Shown here: positions 25,287 through 35,116 of the stretch, in pieces | How the letters are laid out: every line of letters begins with the position of its first letter | How positions within the stretch are numbered: position 1 is the first letter of the stretch | Assembly (NCBI GenBank): GCA_019116445.1 | Contig: DXBP01000067.1 | Span: forward strand, 1 to 49,599 | Reading direction: 5' to 3' | From: Candidatus Gemmiger excrementigallinarum | Lineage (GTDB): Bacteria; Bacillota; Clostridia; Oscillospirales; Ruminococcaceae | Length of the DNA stretch: 49,599 nucleotides | Notes under the pieces: model-generated | What the model was told of the DNA's origin: nothing | The model's database searches: none | Seen by the model: the letters and a program-made list of their open reading frames with translations, nothing else | Made by a program: the position numbers and the translations under genes

Positions 25287-25892
25287 ATGGACCAAAGCAA
25301 GACCGGGAAGTTCATCGCCCAGGCGCGCCGGGCCCAGAACCTGACCCAGCGGCAGCTGGCCGACCAGCTTGCCATCAGCGACAAGACCGTATCCAAATGG
25401 GAGTGCGGCAAGGGACTGCCGGAAGTATCCCTGATGCTGCCCCTGTGCGAAATTTTACAGATCACCGTCAACGACCTGCTCTCCGGCGAGAAGGTGGCTG
25501 AGGGTGAGTACCAGAAAAAAGCGGAGGAAAACATGATGGACCTGATCCGGGAAAATGCCGAAAACAAGGAACGTATGACTCTCTCTATCATCTGCGGGGT
25601 CATTACCGTCATCGCAGTCTGCGCACTGGTGATGCTTGCCTCTTACCTGGAACTGCCGGTGGCGGTGCGCATTCTGCTGCTGGTATGCGCCGTGCTTACC
25701 GCCATCGCCGGTATCGGCGCCGCCGCCCGGCTGGAAGTAAAGGCCGGTCATTACGAGTGCCCCCACTGCGGTGCCCTGTTTGTACCTACCATGATGGACT
25801 ATGTAAAAGGGTACCATACCCTCACCCGGCGGCGGCTCACCTGCCCCATCTGCGGCAAGACCAGCATGTGCCGCCATCGCATCACCCGCTGA
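25287..25892 (+). CDS. XRE regulator with membrane helices and zinc ribbon
   Basis: Residues about 5-62 form a Cro/CI-type helix-turn-helix (IAQARRAQNLTQRQLADQLA, then SDKTVSKWECGKGLPEVSL). Two hydrophobic segments at about 95-115 and 121-140 follow. The C-terminus has two Cys pairs, CPHCG and CPICG, plus CRHR, making a zinc-ribbon-like end. The start at 25287 follows AAGGAGGGAGG; the open frame upstream has no family similarity. DNA-binding, membrane and metal modules in one 201-residue chain suggest a membrane-tethered sensor. No target is evident and the gene stands alone between terminators. Confidence 0.82.
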   Translation: MDQSKTGKFIAQARRAQNLTQRQLADQLAISDKTVSKWECGKGLPEVSLMLPLCEILQITVNDLLSGEKVAEGEYQKKAEENMMDLIRENAENKERMTLSIICGVITVIAVCALVMLASYLELPVAVRILLLVCAVLTAIAGIGAAARLEVKAGHYECPHCGALFVPTMMDYVKGYHTLTRRRLTCPICGKTSMCRHRITR

Positions 25893-25925
25893 CCTGCTCC
25901 CCCACCCCGGGACAGCACGCAAAAA

Positions 25926-25954
25926 GGCGCCGCAGCGTACAACGCTGCGGCGCC
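25926..25954. terminator. Bidirectional terminator
   Basis: GGCGCCGCAGCGT pairs with ACGCTGCGGCGCC over a 3-base loop. TTTGTT follows on the plus strand and TTTTTGCG on the minus strand. It separates the XRE gene from the end of the butyrate operon and can stop both. Confidence 0.85.
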
Positions 25955-25984
25955 TTTGTTATGCAATTGAAACCGATACCGGGA

Positions 25985-27085
25985 TTACGCCTTGGCGGCG
26001 CGGATCTCCTTGATCAGTTCGGGCACGACCTTGAACAGGTCGCCCACGATGCCGTAGGAGGCCACGTCGAAGATGGGCGCGCTCTCGTTCTTGTTGATGG
26101 CAATGATGGTTTCGGAGTCCTGCATACCGGCCACGTGCTGGATGGCACCGGAAATGCCCAGAGCCACGTAGATGCGGGGATGCACGGTCTTGCCGGTCTG
26201 GCCGACCTGATGATCGCTGGACAGCCAGCCTTCATCGGTAACGGCACGGGAAGCGCCAACAACACCGCCCAGAACGCCGGCCAGTTCCTCGGCCAGGGCA
26301 ATGCCCTTCTCCACGTCGGAGCTGATGCCGCGGCCAACGGAAACGACCACGTCGGCACCGATCAGGTCAACCAGCTTCTTGGCGCTCTTCTTGATGTCCA
26401 GGATTTCCACATGGATATCGTCGGCGGTCAGTTCGGGAGTAACCTTCTCCACAACGACCTTGGCAGCACCGGCCTCGTCGAAGGCCTGGGTCTGCATAAC
26501 GCCGGGACGGACGGTGGACATCTGCGGGCGGAAACGCGGGCAGATGATGGTGGCCATCAGGTGGCCGCCGAAGGCGGGACGGGTCATCTTGAGGTTGGTG
26601 TTCTCCTCAAACTTGGTGTTGTCCACGTCGATGTTGGAGGTGGTGCGCAGGAAGTCCTTGTACTTCTCCACGTCCACATCCAGGTGGGTGCAGTCGGCGG
26701 TCAGGCCGGTGTGCAGACGGGCCGCGCAGCGGGGGCCCAGGTCACGGCCCAGGTTGGTGGCGCCGATGAGCATGATCTCGGGCTTCTTGTCCATGATCAG
26801 GTCGCACAGGGCCTTGGCATAGCCGTCGGTGGTGTAGTCCTTCAGCAGGGGGCTATCGATGTAGTAAACGCGGTCAGCGCCGTAGCCGCCCAGAGCCTTG
26901 ATGTAATCCTCATTGAGCTCGCTGCCCATAACGACACCGCACAGCTCAACGCCGAGGTCGTTGGCCAGCTTGCGGCCTTCGCTCAGCAGCTGATAGCTGA
27001 TGGTCTGGATCTGGCCTTCGCGCTGCTCGCAGAAAACCCACACGCCCTTGAAGGCGGCGGTGTCCATTGCATTGAATTCAGCCAT
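25985..27085 (-). CDS. etfA: Electron transfer flavoprotein, alpha subunit
   Basis: EtfA pairs with EtfB and Bcd. In anaerobes the complex bifurcates NADH electrons to crotonyl-CoA and ferredoxin. The C-terminal FAD-binding domain is clear: VSVGRGISSDVEKGIALAEEL, GASRAVTDEGW, the HQVGQTGKTVHP loop and ALGISGAIQHVAGM. The start at 27085 is supported by AAGGAG 9 bases upstream, giving 366 residues. It is the last gene of the thl-crt-hbd-bcd-etfB-etfA unit and lies 17 bases after etfB. Confidence 0.95.
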   Translation of the reverse strand: MAEFNAMDTAAFKGVWVFCEQREGQIQTISYQLLSEGRKLANDLGVELCGVVMGSELNEDYIKALGGYGADRVYYIDSPLLKDYTTDGYAKALCDLIMDKKPEIMLIGATNLGRDLGPRCAARLHTGLTADCTHLDVDVEKYKDFLRTTSNIDVDNTKFEENTNLKMTRPAFGGHLMATIICPRFRPQMSTVRPGVMQTQAFDEAGAAKVVVEKVTPELTADDIHVEILDIKKSAKKLVDLIGADVVVSVGRGISSDVEKGIALAEELAGVLGGVVGASRAVTDEGWLSSDHQVGQTGKTVHPRIYVALGISGAIQHVAGMQDSETIIAINKNESAPIFDVASYGIVGDLFKVVPELIKEIRAAKA

Positions 27086-27102
27086 TGTACGTTTCTCCTT
27101 CC

Positions 27103-27888
27103 TCAAATCAGGTGCTTGTCGTTCAGGATGCCGACCAGCTGGGCCGCATCCTCGACCATCATGCCCGCGCCCTTGACCGGAGGAGCAAAGGACTTGTAAA
27201 CATTCGTCGGGGAGCCCTTGAGGCCGATGGTGTCGGTCTCGATGAGCGGGTCATCTTTCAGGGTGTTGTAGTCGAACACGTCGATGGGCTTGTCGTAGCA
27301 CTCGAAGATGCCGGACACGCTCATGTAACGGGGGTTGTTCAGCTCCTTGATGCAGGTCAGCAGGCAGGGGGTGTTGACCTTCAGCTCCATGTAACCGTCC
27401 TCAAGCTGGCGCTTGACAACCACAGCGTTGCCTTCCTTCTTGATGTCGGTGACATAGGTGACCTGGGGCAGGTGCAGCTTCTCAGCGATCTGGGGGCCGA
27501 CCTGAGCGGTATCACCGTCGATGGCCTGACGGCCGCAGAAGACGATGTCCTCGGGGCCGACGCCGATCTTGTTGACGGCAGCAGCCAGGATCTGGGAGGT
27601 GGCGAAGGTATCGGAACCGCCGAACTCACGGCCGGAAACCAGCACGCCACGGTCAGCGCCGCGGGCGATCAGCTCACGGAGCATGCCTTCGGCCGGCGGC
27701 GGGCCCATGGTGACGACAACGACTTCGCAGCCGGTCTCATCCTTGAGCTGCAGGGCGGCCTCGACGGCGTTCAGGTCGTCGGGGTTGGTGATGGTCGCCA
27801 TCGCAGCGCGGTCCATGGTGCCGTCAGCCTTGACAGCTACCTTGCCCTGCGTATCGGGAACCTGTTTGACACAAACAATTGCTTTCAT
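27103..27888 (-). CDS. etfB: Electron transfer flavoprotein, beta subunit
   Basis: This 261-residue partner of EtfA starts MKAIVCVKQVPDT. It contains ITNPDDLNAVEAALQLKDE, VVVTMGPPPAEGMLRELIA and CGRQAIDGDTAQVGPQIAE, the EtfB signature. The position next to bcd and etfA is that of the butyryl-CoA dehydrogenase complex of Clostridium, where EtfB carries the bifurcating FAD. It begins 16 bases after bcd. Confidence 0.95.
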   Translation of the reverse strand: MKAIVCVKQVPDTQGKVAVKADGTMDRAAMATITNPDDLNAVEAALQLKDETGCEVVVVTMGPPPAEGMLRELIARGADRGVLVSGREFGGSDTFATSQILAAAVNKIGVGPEDIVFCGRQAIDGDTAQVGPQIAEKLHLPQVTYVTDIKKEGNAVVVKRQLEDGYMELKVNTPCLLTCIKELNNPRYMSVSGIFECYDKPIDVFDYNTLKDDPLIETDTIGLKGSPTNVYKSFAPPVKGAGMMVEDAAQLVGILNDKHLI

Positions 27889-27904
27889 TGTACGTCTTGC
27901 CTCC

Positions 27905-29074
27905 TTACTTCAGCATCGCGCCGGAAATGACCATCATCTGGACTTCGCTGGTGCCTTCGTAGATCTCGGTGATCTTGGCATCGCGCATCATGCGCTCGAT
28001 GGGATAGTCACGGGTGTAGCCATAACCGCCGAACAGCTGCAGGCAGCGGCGGGTCACATCGCTGGCGGTGCGAGCGGCGATCAGCTTGGCCTCGGCGGCC
28101 TCGACGCTGTAACGGGCCTTGGCGCCGTCCATCACGCTCTGCTTCTTCAGAGCAGCCTGGTAAACCAGGAACTTGGCGGCGTCCACGCGGGCCTTCATTT
28201 CGGCCAGCTCGAACTGGGTGTTCTGGAAAGCAGCGATGGAACGGCCGAACTGCTTACGCTCTTTGACGTAGGCAACGGTTTCGTCCAGGGCGCCCTCGGC
28301 GATGCCCAGAGCCTGGGCAGCAATGCCGATACGGCCGCCGTCCAGGGTGGCCATGGCCAGCTGGAAGCCCTTGCCCTTGACGCCCAGCAGGCGGTCCTTC
28401 GGGATGATGCAGTCTTCCATGATCAGCTCGCAGGTGGAGGAGCCACGGATGCCCATCTTGTCCTCGGGCTTGCCGACCTTGAAGCCGGGATCGGTGCGCT
28501 CGACGATGAAGGCGGAGATTTCCTTCTGCTTGCGGCCGCGCTTGTCGGTCACAAAGCCGGTAACGGCGATGATGATGAAGACGTTGGCGTAGCCCGCGTT
28601 GGTGATGAAGATCTTGGAGCCGTTCAGCTTCCAGTGATCGCCCTCGTCAACGGCGAAGGTCTGCTGACCCTGGGCATCGGTGCCGGCGCCGGGCTCGGTC
28701 AGACCGAAAGCACCGATCCACTCGCCGCTGCACAGCTTGGGCAGGTACTTGGCCTTCTGCTCGGGAGTGCCGTTCTCAAAAATGGGAGCCGCGCACAGAG
28801 AGGTGTGGGCGGAGATGATAACACCGGTGGTGCCGCAGACTTTGGACATCTCCTCAACGGCCATGACGTAGGACAGCACATCGCCGCCGGCGCCGCCGAC
28901 TTCCTTCGGGAAGTAGATGCCCATCATGCCCAGCTTCGCCATCTTCTGGACGGTCTCAACGGGGAAATATTCCTCGGCATCGACCTTTTTGGCGAGAGGC
29001 TTGACTTCGTTCTCAGCAAATTCCTTGTACATTTTCTGGACCATTTGCTGCTGCTTGGACAGAGTAAAATCCAT
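27905..29074 (-). CDS. bcd: Butyryl-CoA dehydrogenase
   Basis: Bcd reduces crotonyl-CoA to butyryl-CoA with its Etf partners. The acyl-CoA dehydrogenase fold is complete: GLTEPGAGTDAQGQQT, FITNAGYANVFIII, MGIRGSSTCELIMEDC and QLFGGYGYTRDYPIERM. The catalytic Glu is in EIYEGTSEVQ near the C-terminus. The start at 29074 follows GGAGG by 8 bases, giving 389 residues. It lies downstream of hbd after a gap of 76 bases, the widest between hbd and etfA. Confidence 0.95.
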   Translation of the reverse strand: MDFTLSKQQQMVQKMYKEFAENEVKPLAKKVDAEEYFPVETVQKMAKLGMMGIYFPKEVGGAGGDVLSYVMAVEEMSKVCGTTGVIISAHTSLCAAPIFENGTPEQKAKYLPKLCSGEWIGAFGLTEPGAGTDAQGQQTFAVDEGDHWKLNGSKIFITNAGYANVFIIIAVTGFVTDKRGRKQKEISAFIVERTDPGFKVGKPEDKMGIRGSSTCELIMEDCIIPKDRLLGVKGKGFQLAMATLDGGRIGIAAQALGIAEGALDETVAYVKERKQFGRSIAAFQNTQFELAEMKARVDAAKFLVYQAALKKQSVMDGAKARYSVEAAEAKLIAARTASDVTRRCLQLFGGYGYTRDYPIERMMRDAKITEIYEGTSEVQMMVISGAMLK

Positions 29075-29150
29075 TTGATAAACCTCCATTACTCAAACAA
29101 ACGCAGCCCGGCGCGGTATTGCCCGCGCCAGGCGCGAAAGTTTTACTGAA

Positions 29151-30023
29151 TTACAGGGCGTCGACAGGGGTCTTGGTGCGATCGGCGTTGTAGACGTAGA
29201 AGCCCTTGCCGGTCTTGCAGCCCAGGTTGCCGCCGCGGACCATCTTGCGGATCAGCGGGCAAGCACGGTACTTGCTGTCGCCGGTTTCCTTGTACAGAAC
29301 GTCCATGATGGCCAGGCAGATGTCCAGGCCGACGAAGTCGCCCAGCTCCAGGGGGCCCATGGGATGGTTGGCACCCAGCTTCATAGCGGTGTCGATGCCG
29401 GCGATGTCAGAAACGCCCTCCATCTTGATGAAGGCAGCTTCGTTGATCATGGGGATCAGGATGCGGTTGACGACGAAGCCGGCAGCCTCGTTGACCTGAA
29501 CCGGGCTCTTGCCGATCTCGACGCTGATCTTCTTGATGGTCTCAACGGTCTCGGCGGGGGTGTTCACACCGGCGATGACCTCGATGAGCTTCATGCGGTC
29601 AGCGGGGTTGAAGAAGTGCATGCCCACCAGAGGACGGGACAGGCCCTTGCCAATCTCGGTGATGGACAGAGAAGAAGTGTTGGAAGCGAAAACGCACTCC
29701 GGCTTGCAGATCTTGTCCAGCGCGGCGAAGGTGTCCTGCTTGACCTTCATATCCTCGAAAGCAGCCTCGACGATGAGGTCGCAGTCAGCGCACAGGTCTT
29801 CCTTCAGGCCCGGGGTGATGGCCGCCACACGGCGATCCACTTCCGCCTGGTCCAGCTTGCCCTTGGCAACCAGCTTGGCGTAACCGGCGGCGATCTTGTT
29901 CTTGCCGTTCTCGGCCCATTCCTGTTTGATGTCGCACAGCGCAACGGTGTAACCCTCGATCTGTGCAAAAGCCTTCGCAATGCCCTGGCCCATGGTGCCA
30001 GCGCCAATAACGCCTACCTTCAT
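29151..30023 (-). CDS. hbd: 3-hydroxybutyryl-CoA dehydrogenase
   Basis: Hbd reduces acetoacetyl-CoA to 3-hydroxybutyryl-CoA. The N-terminal NAD-binding motif is GVIGAGTMGQGIAKAFA. The catalytic His-Glu pair lies in VGMHFFNPADRMKLIEVI. The C-terminal domain has AGFVVNRILIPMINEA and GANHPMGPLELGDFVGLD. The 290-residue length is typical. It lies 33 bases after crt with a GGAGG ribosome site. Confidence 0.96.
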   Translation of the reverse strand: MKVGVIGAGTMGQGIAKAFAQIEGYTVALCDIKQEWAENGKNKIAAGYAKLVAKGKLDQAEVDRRVAAITPGLKEDLCADCDLIVEAAFEDMKVKQDTFAALDKICKPECVFASNTSSLSITEIGKGLSRPLVGMHFFNPADRMKLIEVIAGVNTPAETVETIKKISVEIGKSPVQVNEAAGFVVNRILIPMINEAAFIKMEGVSDIAGIDTAMKLGANHPMGPLELGDFVGLDICLAIMDVLYKETGDSKYRACPLIRKMVRGGNLGCKTGKGFYVYNADRTKTPVDAL

Positions 30024-30056
30024 AGTAGTAACCTCCCTGAAAATGTTCTGTAAAAA

Positions 30057-30842
30057 TCAGTTGTTGGTGAAAACCGGTTTGGGTTTCGGCTTCTCACGGC
30101 TGAGGAAGCACTGCATGCCCTCCACCTGATCGTGAGTTTCAAAGCAGTCGCCGAACAGCTTTTCTTCGACTTCAACCGCCTTCTCGATGGGCAGGCTGAT
30201 GCCGTCGTTCATCGCCTTCTTGCAGTTGCGCACGGCGATGGGCGCGTTCTTGGCGATCTTGCCGGCCAGCTTGAGGGCTGCGGGCAGCAGCTCCTCCTGG
30301 GTGTACACGGCGTTGACCAGGCCGATGCGCAGGGCTTCGTCCGCCTTGATGTTCAGGGCAGAGTAGACCAGCTGCTTGGCCATGCCCATGCCCACCAGAC
30401 GGGCCAGACGCTGGGTGCCGCCGAAGCCCGGGGTGATGCCCAGGCCCACTTCGGGCTGACCGAAGACGGCGTTATCAGAGCACAGACGGATGTCGCAGCT
30501 CATGGCCAGCTCGTTGCCGCCGCCCAGGGCAAAGCCGTTGACGGCCGCGATGACGGGCAGCGGGAAGTGCTCGATCATCAGGAAGATGTCGTTGCCCAGC
30601 TTGCCGAAGGCTTCGCCTTCCGCCTTGGTCATGGTGGACATGGAGCCGATGTCGGCACCGGCCACGAAGCTCTTGTCACCGGCACCGGTCAGCACGACGC
30701 AGCGCACGGTGTTCTGGTCGATGCCCTCAAAGGCGGCCTTCAGGTCGGCCAGCACTTCGGGGTTCAGGGCGTTGAGCGCCTTGGGACGGTCGATCGTTAC
30801 AACAGCGACAGCGTCCTGGATTTCAGTTTTGACAAAGGACAT
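30057..30842 (-). CDS. crt: Crotonase (3-hydroxybutyryl-CoA dehydratase)
   Basis: Crt dehydrates 3-hydroxybutyryl-CoA to crotonyl-CoA. The oxyanion-hole segments are KSFVAGADIGSM and NGFALGGGNELAMSCDIR. The two catalytic Glu residues sit in GGGNELAM and FGQPEVGLGITPGFGGTQ. Length 261. It follows thl by 17 bases. Confidence 0.95.
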   Translation of the reverse strand: MSFVKTEIQDAVAVVTIDRPKALNALNPEVLADLKAAFEGIDQNTVRCVVLTGAGDKSFVAGADIGSMSTMTKAEGEAFGKLGNDIFLMIEHFPLPVIAAVNGFALGGGNELAMSCDIRLCSDNAVFGQPEVGLGITPGFGGTQRLARLVGMGMAKQLVYSALNIKADEALRIGLVNAVYTQEELLPAALKLAGKIAKNAPIAVRNCKKAMNDGISLPIEKAVEVEEKLFGDCFETHDQVEGMQCFLSREKPKPKPVFTNN

Positions 30843-30859
30843 TCTGTTTTCCTCCGCAA

Positions 30860-32044
30860 TTACATTTCAACGATGGTGGCGCAGCCCATGCCGCCGCCGA
30901 TGCACAGGGTAGCCAGGCCCTTGTGTGCGCCGCGATGCTTCATGGCGTACAGCAGGGTGACCAGGATACGGGCACCGGAAGCGCCGACGGGATGGCCCAG
31001 AGCGATGGCGCCGCCGTTGACGTTGACCTTGTCCATATCGAACTTCAGATCCTTGGCAACGGCCAGGCTCTGAGCAGCGAAAGCCTCGTTGGCTTCGATG
31101 AGGTCCATATCAGCAACGGTCAGGCCGGTCTTTTCCATGACCTTGTTGGTGGCGGCGATGGGGCCGACACCCATGATGGAGGGATCAACGCCGCCCAGAG
31201 CGCCGCCAACCCAGGTAGCCATGGGGGTGATGCCCAGTTCCTTGGCCTTGTCCTCGCTCATGATGACGAGAGCAGCAGCGCCGTCGTTGATGGCGGAGGA
31301 GTTGCCGGCGGTGACGATGCCGTCCTTCTTGAAGGCGGGCTTCAGCTTGGCCAGCACTTCGGGAGCGCTCAGACGGGGGCCTTCATCGGTATCGAAGACG
31401 ATGTCGCCCTTCTTGTTCTTGATGACAACGGGCACGATCTCGTCCTTGAAGGCGCCGGCCTTGATGGCGGCATCGGCCTTGACCTGGCTGCTGTAAGCGA
31501 AGTTGTCCAGATCCTCGCGGGTCAGACCCCACTGCTCAGCCACGTTCTCGGCGGTGATGCCCATGTGGTAGTTGTTGAAAGCATCCCACAGCGCGTCGTT
31601 GACCATGGTGTCAACCAGCTCGCTCTTGCCCATGGGGTAGCCCATGCGGTAGCCGTAACGGCCCTTCATCATGGCGAACGGAGCCATATCCATGTTCTCA
31701 GTACCACCGGCCACGACGATGTCAGCATCGCCGGCCTCGATCATCTGAGCAGCCATGTTGACGCAGTTCAGACCGGAGCCGCAGACCACGTTGACGGTGA
31801 CAGCCGGGGTGGTGACGGGCAGACCGGCCTTCAGGCTGGCCTGACGGGCAACGTTCTGGCCAAGGCCCGCCTGGATGACGCAGCCCATGTAAACATGGTC
31901 GACCTGCTCAGGCTTGATGCCGGCGCGGTTGATGGCTTCCTTGATGACAATGGAGCCCAGTTCCGCAGCGGGGACGTTGGACAGCGTGCCGCCGAACTTG
32001 CCGATGGCAGTACGGCAGGCGCTTGCAATGACGATCTTCTTCAT
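30860..32044 (-). CDS. thlA: Acetyl-CoA acetyltransferase (thiolase)
   Basis: Condenses two acetyl-CoA to acetoacetyl-CoA, the entry step of butyrate synthesis. The acyl-accepting Cys is in [15 protein letters not shown]. The GHP motif is [17 protein letters not shown], and the second catalytic Cys is in [11 protein letters not shown]. Length 394, a tetrameric biosynthetic thiolase type. AGGAGG lies 7 bases before the ATG. It is the first gene of the six-gene unit. I see no convincing -35/-10 pair in the 88 bases between coaD and thlA, only a weak ACCGCC/GGCGGT hairpin, so readthrough from coaD is possible. Confidence 0.95.
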   Translation of the reverse strand: MKKIVIASACRTAIGKFGGTLSNVPAAELGSIVIKEAINRAGIKPEQVDHVYMGCVIQAGLGQNVARQASLKAGLPVTTPAVTVNVVCGSGLNCVNMAAQMIEAGDADIVVAGGTENMDMAPFAMMKGRYGYRMGYPMGKSELVDTMVNDALWDAFNNYHMGITAENVAEQWGLTREDLDNFAYSSQVKADAAIKAGAFKDEIVPVVIKNKKGDIVFDTDEGPRLSAPEVLAKLKPAFKKDGIVTAGNSSAINDGAAALVIMSEDKAKELGITPMATWVGGALGGVDPSIMGVGPIAATNKVMEKTGLTVADMDLIEANEAFAAQSLAVAKDLKFDMDKVNVNGGAIALGHPVGASGARILVTLLYAMKHRGAHKGLATLCIGGGMGCATIVEM

Positions 32045-32132
32045 AAGTAGCCTCCTGAAAACATTTTTTGTGGATAGACTTCTTTGTAAACCGTTGTATC
32101 TTCAAACCGCCGGGGCGGTGTGAATTCTTTTC

Positions 32133-32621
32133 TCAGAGTACCCCTGCCTGCCGTTTGGCAAGCAGCGCCTTTTCGACGTTGGGCGGCACGAACCGCGAAA
32201 CATCCTGCCCGTAGTGGGCAGCCTCCCGCACGATGGTGGAGGACAGGTAGCTCCATTTGATGGCCGTGGCCAGAAAGACCGTTTCGATCTCCGGCATCAT
32301 GGCGTAGTTGGTGTGGGCCAGCTGGATCTCGTTCTCAAAATCGGTGACCGCCCGCAGCCCCCGCACCATGACGGTGGCGTTTTTCTGTTTGGCAAAGCTG
32401 ACGGTCAGCCCGTTGAAGGAATCCACCTCCACATTGGGCATATCCTTGCAGCATTCCCGCAGCATGGCAACGCGCTCCTCGACCGTGAACAGCGGCGTTT
32501 TGGCACTGTTGACCAGCACGGCAACGATCAGCTTGTCGAACATACGGCTGGAGCGCTTGATGATATCCAGATGCCCGCGGGTGACGGGGTCAAAGCTGCC
32601 GGGATACATGGCAATAGGCAT
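32133..32621 (-). CDS. coaD: Pantetheine-phosphate adenylyltransferase
   Basis: CoaD makes dephospho-CoA, the penultimate step of CoA synthesis. The nucleotidyltransferase motif is [16 protein letters not shown] at the N-terminus and the C-terminal motif is [28 protein letters not shown] is also diagnostic. I prefer the ATG at 32621 ([10 protein letters not shown]), 10 bases after GGAAAGG, giving 162 residues. A CoA gene between the two halves of a CoA-intensive pathway is a sensible neighbour. Confidence 0.95.
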   Translation of the reverse strand: MPIAMYPGSFDPVTRGHLDIIKRSSRMFDKLIVAVLVNSAKTPLFTVEERVAMLRECCKDMPNVEVDSFNGLTVSFAKQKNATVMVRGLRAVTDFENEIQLAHTNYAMMPEIETVFLATAIKWSYLSSTIVREAAHYGQDVSRFVPPNVEKALLAKRQAGVL

Positions 32622-32977
32622 GGGTAACAAACCTTTCCGGTTCCGCCCGATCTGTTAAAAATTAAACAATTCAGGGCAGAAATGTAGGCACCGGCGCCGT
32701 GGCTGGCTTTCTGGAATGTTCAAAAACCGACTCGGTCAGGTGCGCGGCGGCTGGTGCCGCAAAGTTTCCGGCGCATTTCCAGAAACTCTACTATAGTTTT
32801 ACCATCTTGTTAAGGTTTTGTCAATTACTTTCCCGTTAAAATTGTGTTGAAATCCGGGCATTCTTTTCATCATTCCGCACAAGGCTCCCCTGCCCTTTTG
32901 CCAGGCAGCGGCAGCCGGCTACCTATTTTATAGGGGATGCGGCGCGCCCTTCTTGACAGGAACGGATGTTTTGCCTC
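32622..32977. other. Divergent intergenic region, coaD/ptb
   Basis: No ORF with a ribosome site is seen. It holds a minus-strand promoter candidate for coaD (TTGACA at 32824-32819, 17 bases, TAAAAC at 32801-32796). The rest is GC-rich sequence with several short inverted repeats (for example TGCCCTTTTGCCAGGCA near 32891). No riboswitch class was recognised. Confidence 0.4.
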
Positions 32978-33006
32978 TTGACCGGCGGGCCGTACCGTGT
33001 TATTAT
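32978..33006 (+). promoter_or_regulatory. ptb-buk promoter
   Basis: TTGACC (32978-32983) and TATTAT (33001-33006) have a 17-base spacer, 65 bases before the ptb ATG. Confidence 0.8.
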
Positions 33007-33071
33007 TTTAACATGTGAGGGTGTGTCCCTCTGGTTTTCCCAAAAGGATACAATAAACGAGGTGCTGTACC

Positions 33072-33983
33072 ATGAATTTTGAGGATCTGATCGCAAAAGT
33101 AAAGACCTGCGGCAAGCAGAAGCTGGCCGTGGCCGCCGCCGAGGACGACGCCGTTCTGGAGGCTGTGGACGCCGCCCACAAGCAGGGCATTGCCGACGCC
33201 ATTCTGGTGGGCGACGAAGCTGCCATCCGCAAGATCGCTGCGGAGCTCAACATCGACCTGAGCGACTACGAGATCATCAACGAGCCGGACAAGGTCCAGG
33301 CCTCGCTGAAAGCCGTCAAGCTGGCCCACGACGGTGTGGCCAATATGTACATGAAGGGTCTGCTGGACACCAAGACCTTCCTGAAGAGCGTGCTGGACAA
33401 GGAAGTGGGTCTGCGCACCGGCAACACCCTGTCCCATGTGGCCGTGTTCGAGGTCAAGGGCATCGAGCAGCTGCTGTTCCTCTCCGACGTTGCCTTCATG
33501 ACCTACCCCACCCTGGAGGACAAGGTCCATATCATCGAGAACACCGTGGCCGTGGCCCATGCCTGCGGCGTGGAATGCCCGAAGGTGGCGCCCCTGGCCG
33601 CCGTTGAGGTCGTCAACCCCAAGATGCCCTGCACCGTGGACGCTGACGAACTGCGCAAGATGAACGAAGAGGGCAAGATCACCGGCTGCGTGGTGGACGG
33701 CCCCCTGTCCATGGACATCGCCATCGATCCCGAAGCGGCCCACCACAAAGGTGCCCAGGACCGTCCGGCTGCCGGCCATGCCGACATCCTGCTGTTCCCC
33801 GACATCCAGGCCGGCAACCTCGTCTACAAGACGCTGGTCCACACCGCCGAGTGCAAGAACGGCTGCATCCTGACCGGCACCAAGGTGCCCGCCATCCTGA
33901 CCAGCCGCTCCGACTCCTTCCAGACCAAGGTCAACTCCATCGCGCTGGCCGCCGTTGTGGCCGCCGGCCTGAATCAGGAATAA
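33072..33983 (+). CDS. ptb: Phosphate butyryltransferase
   Basis: Ptb converts butyryl-CoA and phosphate to butyryl phosphate and CoA. The 303-residue chain has the phosphate acetyl/butyryltransferase fold: NEPDKVQASLKAVKLAHDG, YMKGLLDTKTFLKSVLD, DGPLSMDIAIDPEAA and LLFPDIQAGNLVYKTL. Adjacency to buk distinguishes Ptb from Pta. GAGG lies before the ATG at 33072. It is divergent from coaD and thlA, and 30 bases upstream of buk. Confidence 0.94.
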   Translation: MNFEDLIAKVKTCGKQKLAVAAAEDDAVLEAVDAAHKQGIADAILVGDEAAIRKIAAELNIDLSDYEIINEPDKVQASLKAVKLAHDGVANMYMKGLLDTKTFLKSVLDKEVGLRTGNTLSHVAVFEVKGIEQLLFLSDVAFMTYPTLEDKVHIIENTVAVAHACGVECPKVAPLAAVEVVNPKMPCTVDADELRKMNEEGKITGCVVDGPLSMDIAIDPEAAHHKGAQDRPAAGHADILLFPDIQAGNLVYKTLVHTAECKNGCILTGTKVPAILTSRSDSFQTKVNSIALAAVVAAGLNQE

Positions 33984-34013
33984 GAAACGCGAAGAAAAAG
34001 GAGAAGAGATACC

Positions 34014-35081
34014 ATGTCCATCAAAACGTTGGTTATCAACCCCGGCTCCACCTCCACCAAGGTGGGTGTGTTCGAGGACGAGACCCTGCTGTTCGAGGAA
34101 ACGCTGCGTCATCCCACCGAGGAGATCGCCAAATACGCCAGCGTCATTGACCAGAAAGACTTCCGCAAAGAGATCATTCTGGACTTCCTGAAAGAAAAGA
34201 ACTGCGACCCCAAGACCCTGAACGTCATCGTCGGCCGCGGCGGCCTGCTCAAGCCCATTCCCGGCGGCACCTACGCCGTCAGCGAAGCCCTGCTGGCCGA
34301 CCTGAAGGCCGGTGTCCAGGGGCAGCACGCCTCCAACCTGGGCGGCATCCTGGCCCGTGAGATCGGCGACGCCCTGGGCATCCCCAGCTACATCGTGGAC
34401 CCCGTGGTGGTGGATGAGCTGACCGACAAGGCCCGCCTGTCCGGTATGCCGGAACTGCCCCGCCGTTCCATCTTCCACGCCCTGAACCAGAAGGCCGTGG
34501 CCCGCCGCTTCGCCAAAGAGAACGGCAAGCGCTACGAGGATCTGAACCTCATCGTCATTCACATGGGCGGCGGTGTTTCCGTCGGTGCCCATGACCACGG
34601 CAAGGTCGTGGATGTGAACAACATCCTGGATGGCGAAGGCTGCTTCAGCCCCGAGCGCAGCGGCACCGTGCCTGTGGGCGACCTGGTGAAGATGTGCTTC
34701 AGCGGCAAGTACACCCAGCAGGAAATCTACAAGAAGATCTGCGGCAACGGCGGCTTCAACGCCTATCTGCACACCAACGATGCCCGCATCGTTGAGAAGA
34801 TGGCCCAGGAAGGCAACGCCGAGGCCAAGCTGGTGCAGGATGCCTTCTACTACCAGATCGCCAAGGACGCCGGCGCTATGGCGGCTGTGCTCTGCGGCAA
34901 GGTGGATCAGATCATTCTGACCGGCGGCATCGCCTACAACCCCCATACCCGCGAAGTGCTGGAGAAGCACCTGGGCTTCATCGCGCCCATCACGGTTTAC
35001 CCCGGCGAGGACGAGCTGCTGGCCCTGTGCCAGGGCGCGCTGCGCGTGGTCAACGGCGAAGAGGAAGCCAAGAAATATTGA
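34014..35081 (+). CDS. buk: Butyrate kinase
   Basis: Buk transfers phosphate from butyryl phosphate to ADP, giving butyrate and ATP. The ASKHA-fold motifs are [16 protein letters not shown] at the N-terminus, [19 protein letters not shown] in the middle, and [17 protein letters not shown] near the C-terminus. Length 355, as in other Buk enzymes. With Ptb it provides substrate-level ATP, in place of the butyryl-CoA:acetate CoA-transferase ending used by many gut butyrate producers. Confidence 0.95.
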   Translation: MSIKTLVINPGSTSTKVGVFEDETLLFEETLRHPTEEIAKYASVIDQKDFRKEIILDFLKEKNCDPKTLNVIVGRGGLLKPIPGGTYAVSEALLADLKAGVQGQHASNLGGILAREIGDALGIPSYIVDPVVVDELTDKARLSGMPELPRRSIFHALNQKAVARRFAKENGKRYEDLNLIVIHMGGGVSVGAHDHGKVVDVNNILDGEGCFSPERSGTVPVGDLVKMCFSGKYTQQEIYKKICGNGGFNAYLHTNDARIVEKMAQEGNAEAKLVQDAFYYQIAKDAGAMAAVLCGKVDQIILTGGIAYNPHTREVLEKHLGFIAPITVYPGEDELLALCQGALRVVNGEEEAKKY

Positions 35082-35116
35082 TGGCCCGGCAGGGTCCTCT
35101 CCCCTGCCTTACTACA

